DNA from: Erythrophleum ivorense
Taxonomy: Eukaryota; Streptophyta; Magnoliopsida; Fabales; Fabaceae
Length of the DNA: 64,000 bases
Assembly: GCA_026724425.1 (NCBI GenBank)
Contig: JAIUCV010000001.1
Location: 14,180,556 to 14,244,555 of the forward strand
Direction: 5' to 3'
The notes under the pieces were generated by a model. The model did no database searches, was not told where the DNA came from, and saw only the letters and a list, made by a program, of their open reading frames with translations. A program made the position numbers and the translations under genes. Shown here piece by piece: positions 60,740 to 64,000 of this stretch (the first letter of the stretch is position 1; each line of letters begins with the position of its first letter).

Positions 60740-61711
60740 TTACTGTGATAGGGCAAAGACTCTACCCTGGGTCTGTGGTCTGGGAGGAGGAGCCATCTCT
60801 CTCGACTGTGTGATCGGTAGAAGGGCCTGTGGAGGAGCTTGGATGCAATCTCTGGCTATATGCCCCAGCCTGCCACATCTATAGCACACATTCTGCCCCG
60901 CATAACAAGGTCTGGTACCGTGATTCCTGCCATACTGGGGACATATGATCAGTGGAGCACTGCCTTTACTAGACTGAGTTCTCTTTTTCTTTCCCCTTTG
61001 GTTCCACTGACTCTTTCCACCTCTACGGCTTGTCACCGCCAGCTGGGAACCATCTCTAGATCTCTTAGGCTCAGGGAGGGGAAGAAGTGGTCTGGCGTTG
61101 GAGGTAAGCTGCATCATCCTGAGATTCGTTTCTGTTACTCTGCATACTTCTACAAGGGTATGGAGGTGCCTGATTCTCTGTGGCACTACCCTATCTCGGA
61201 TCTCAGGGAGCAAACCCTTCTCTAGCCTATCTGCCCTCCATTTCTCATCATCATGTCTCTGTAGGTATGAGGAGTATCTGGAGAGCTCAATAAACTTTGC
61301 TACATATTGGTCCACGGACATCCCCGGAGTCTGTCTCAACAGGATAAAATCTGACTCCTTCTCATCTCTGATGGAATCGGGGAAATACTTCTCGTGGAAT
61401 GCCTCGAGGAATGCCTCCCACGTGATCGGGGCGTCCCTCGCTCTCAGTATCGGCTCAGTGCCCTTCCACCAATATATCGCTTCTTTCCGTAACTGAAATG
61501 TAGCCATCTTGGTTTTTTGCTCAGATGTACACTCCATAACCTCGAAAATCTGCTCTAGCTCTATAATCCAGGCCTCAGCTCTATCTGCGTTTATCTCACC
61601 ATCAAAGGTGGGAGGCCCGAATTTTCTGAACTGGGTAATCACTTTTCTGATCGAGGTTTGTTGCTCAATAGGAGGCATCTGAGCTGGTGGAACTGGGGCA
61701 ACAGCCTGCAA
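60740..61711 (-). pseudogene. Gypsy gag, 5' truncated
   Basis: Open for 323 codons on the minus strand. The capsid region FGPPTFDGEINADRAEAWII and ATFQLRKEAIYWWKG is typical of plant chromovirus gag. The zinc knuckle CYRCGRLGHIARDC lies near residue 280. It stops with a TAA at 60740-60742, in frame with the downstream protease, where related elements usually read through as one gag-pol. The upstream end at 61711 is not a natural start: sequence changes directly to the CACTA 3' end, and the 5' LTR and leader are missing. Confidence 0.82.
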
Positions 61712-61738
61712 AGTTGTAAAAGCAATTTTTTTGTAGTG
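61711..61738 (+). other. 3' terminus of CACTA 2
   Basis: AAAGCAATTTTTTTGTAGTG is the terminal inverted repeat, followed by TTA matching the duplication before 42267. Only about 28 bp of the transposon remain on this side of the gypsy remnant. Confidence 0.75.
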
Positions 61739-61741
61739 TTA

Positions 61742-62053
61742 AAGGTTGCAAAGTTGACCAACAAAAACACAGCCTACATATATCTAGATCCTAGTGGACA
61801 CCAAAAACAAAGTGGACATTCCCGAATCATTGGTATCTATTACAACGATTGGATCATATCTTCTAGACCCATAAACAATAGTGACTCATTTTGGAAAACT
61901 ATTGTTTGTCAGCCAAGCAAGATGTTTTTTGTTTCTCTTTAGCATTCTTTTAGCTTAATTCACTTGTCCCTATTGGTCCAACCCACATGGGTAACAATCC
62001 CCGCCTCTTCAAGCACAACCTTGTCCTCAAGGTTGATTCTGTTGCCCACGGTT
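61742..62053 (-). pseudogene. Possible gypsy pol C-terminal fragment
   Basis: At about 61965-62050 the minus strand reads INLEDKVVLEEAGIVTHVGW, which resembles the tail after integrase in some plant gypsy polyproteins. It is a short match recognised by eye only, with no active-site motif. The remaining 200 bp hold nothing recognisable. Confidence 0.3.
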
Positions 62054-63175
62054 TGTAAGACCCAATAATTTCACTTGGCCTATAATTTTGATAATAACAA
62101 AACAAAATTTATGATATATGAAAAGTTCATTTGAAACTTGGCTTGTTAAAATTGTGGCTCTTAATTTGTTTGAAATTCATTAGTGAACTAATTGATAAAT
62201 CTCTACTACCTTTGACTTTTGAACAATACAAATGAAATAAGGTATATTTGTATGAACTTTATTATCTTTCTTCTACAACTACTACTTTTCTATGAAACGA
62301 AAAAGTATGTTGTTTGTCTAACCTATGAAACATTAAAGAAGATTAATGGAGATCAAACAAACACTTTACACAACATGGCATTGAGAAAGAAGATATGAAG
62401 GTTAAAGACATACATCCTCCATTTGGGCCAAAAAGATGTTGTGTTTAATGCACCACTCTGCAAAAAAAGAGATACCATTAGTAACAGCTATATATTGGTG
62501 AAAAAGTATAAATGCATTGAAAATTAAAGAGCAAATCACAAAGAAAATCATTAGAAATCATTTGAGTATTTAATAGCATTTACTCCTCTTAGAATATTAT
62601 GAGTCTCCCATCCATTAATTTTCAAAAAAGCATTTATTAAATGTTTTTGTAATCCCTTGCTGAGTTGTAAATACTCCCTCCTCAACCTTTGTTTTAACTC
62701 TATATGTGCGAGAGTAAGTTAAAGGTCAACTTGATAAACCTTGCACGAGAGAAAATTGAGGGTACACTTAAACAAAACCCTAAATAAGTAAGTTGAGAGT
62801 GAGTTTTGTGAAAACCTTTAGACAAGTTGAGTCAATGTTAGACTGCACTGTAACTTGTTATTTTTTAGTGAAAGAAATCCCTTAATATTTAAAAGGACTA
62901 GATGTAGGTTAGAAAGGCTGAACTAGGATAAATTATCGTGCTCTCTCATTAATTCTTTATTTGTGTTTTTCTTCAAGCTAACTTAATTTGCAACATGCAC
63001 TCAACTCATATTTGCTTCACTATTCTTCATGTAACTGTATCGCTCTTGATGAACAATTTATTAAAGTTTTGCTTAACTTGATTAACTATCTCGTTAACTT
63101 ATTTGTAATTATTTTTCAATTGTTTTTCTATTTTTACACTACACATCTATTCACCCCCTCTAGGTATATTTATCA
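62054..63175 (+). repeat. Probable 5' LTR of a plus-strand Ty1/copia element
   Basis: Starts TGTAAGACCCAATAATTTC and ends ATTCACCCCCTCTAGGTATATTTATCA, a 3' end typical of copia LTRs. It is followed by ATTAGTATCAAAACAAGTC (63176-63194), a decayed match to the initiator-tRNA primer-binding site TTGGTATCAGAGC. The 3' LTR would be outside the window, so the 5' boundary is a guess from the TG start. Confidence 0.55.
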
Positions 63176-63246
63176 ATTAGTATCAAAACAAGTCTTACTA
63201 ATTTAGTGCTTAACAACCTAGAAAAAAGATCTTATTTTGTAGAAAG

Positions 63247-64000
63247 ATGGCTTCATACATACTTGAGGAAACTTACTTTTAGGAAGGATCAGGCCACCAT
63301 ATTTCAACAAAAAGCATTATTGTCATTAGAAAACAAGGATGAGAATATACATTTAATTAGCTGACTATATGGTTTAAGAGATGATAGAGAATGGCCCAAA
63401 AATTTCCAAATTTATAAATCTCATAATGGGAAAAGCCATGGACAAACCCAAAGGAAAGTCGACAAAAAATTATATTAAGAAGGTTCAATGCAACAAGTGT
63501 GCTAGTAACAATCTCTTTTGCACTATCAAAGTGAAGAATACGATAAAATATCTAGCTATGAAATAGCCTAGCAAATGTGGAAGAAGCTTGAGGTCTCTCA
63601 AGAGGGAACCTTAAACTTAGAAAGCAATCTCAACACCCTCACCTATGAGTATGAGATGTTCCATACGAAAGACAATGAGGGTATTGAAGAAATGTACACA
63701 AGATTTGCAAAATAATTAGGAGAACTAAAATCTCTTGATCAAGTCTACATTGGTAATGAGCTAAATCGCAAAATCCTTAGGATTATGCCTAAGAAATGGC
63801 AATCCAAAAGTAGACTCAATTGAAAGCAATGGACATCTTAACACTATGACATATGATGAGATGCGAAGCATCTTCATTACTTATCAAAAGAGCCATATCA
63901 AAAGGCATGAGCAGAGAAGGCAAACAAACATTGGATTAAAGACTATATTTATTGAACAATAGCTAATTGATGAAGATAATGGTGATATGGACGATAAAGA
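63247..64000 (+). pseudogene. Copia gag (UBN2-type), degenerate, runs off window
   Basis: An ATG at 63247 (MASYILEE) follows the primer-binding site. Further on, frames at about 63570-63800 give QMWKKLEVSQEGTLNLESNL, NTLTYEYEMFH, EEMYTRFAK, a stop, ELKSLDQVYIGNELNRKILR and IMPKKWQSK, the characteristic gag helix region of many plant copia elements. Multiple stops and at least one frameshift (near 63815) make it inactive. Gag would form the virus-like particle. The element continues beyond 64000. Confidence 0.7.

Larger units (their letters stand above)
42267..61738 (+). mobile_element. CACTA (En/Spm) DNA transposon 2, degenerate, with internal gypsy insertion
   Basis: Begins CACTACAAAAAATAGATTTT and ends AAAGCAATTTTTTTGTAGTG, giving a terminal inverted repeat CACTACAAAAAAT. 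The 3-bp target duplication TTA lies at 42264-42266 and 61739-61741. Dense subterminal repeats of AGTGGCGAC/GTCGCCACT occur at 42290-43345 and 54059-54380. Between them lie a TNP2-like transposase gene (from 51924) and a TNP1-like gene (to about 53541), both in plus orientation and both broken. A Ty3/gypsy element has inserted at 54388 in the right subterminal zone, leaving the last 28 bp of the transposon at about 61711-61738. Assigning both ends to one element rests on the matched TIR, TSD and repeat motif. Confidence 0.75.

Overview
This is nuclear DNA of a flowering plant, most likely a eudicot. It is AT-rich, holds one intron-containing laccase gene copy, and is otherwise nearly filled with nested plant transposable elements and remnants of an endogenous plant pararetrovirus. 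The species cannot be named from sequence alone. There are no bacterial-style operons, CRISPR arrays or rRNA genes. No complete functional protein-coding gene was found: the laccase copy carries an in-frame stop, and every transposon ORF is interrupted.

Layout. 1-1534 is a tandem array of miniature LTR retrotransposons (TRIM type) that flips orientation at about 527-533. About 1890-4990 is a decayed caulimovirid-like pararetrovirus on the minus strand, interrupted by an 88-bp remnant of a long LTR. 5770-9098 is a solo LTR. 10386-32235 is one Ty1/copia element on the minus strand (LTRs 10386-11101 and 31509-32235). It has been expanded by three insertions: a CACTA transposon (11804-19855, itself holding a solo LTR at 14546-17290), a solo LTR (20294-23858) and a 4.2-kb Tat/Ogre-like LTR (25385-29604). 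Each of these insertions is framed by a perfect target-site duplication (TSD), so the order of insertion can be read. 33542-38012 is a six-exon laccase gene copy on the minus strand with a nonsense codon in exon 4 and a 24-bp gap in exon 3. 42267-61738 is a second, larger CACTA element with degenerate TNP2-like and TNP1-like genes. A chromodomain Ty3/gypsy element (3' LTR 54388-57301, gag-pol to about 61710) sits inside its right end. From 62054 a Ty1/copia element on the plus strand runs off the window.

One LTR family (TGTAACAACC...GGTGTTACA in its best-preserved copies, about 2.7-3.6 kb) occurs five times: at 4699-4786 (shrunk to 88 bp), 5770-9098, 14546-17290, 20294-23858, and as the 3' LTR of the gypsy element at 54388-57301. 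The gypsy coding region therefore identifies the family as a Tekay/Del-like chromovirus, and the solo copies are recombination or deletion products. The most unusual structures are the TRIM array with an A-B alternating (dimeric) organisation and a microhomology inversion junction, the 88-bp residual LTR with intact TSD, the palindromic TCGCTATAGCGA clusters in the long LTR, and the gypsy gag joined directly to the last 28 bp of a CACTA element. I see no convincing evidence for a wholly new functional system.
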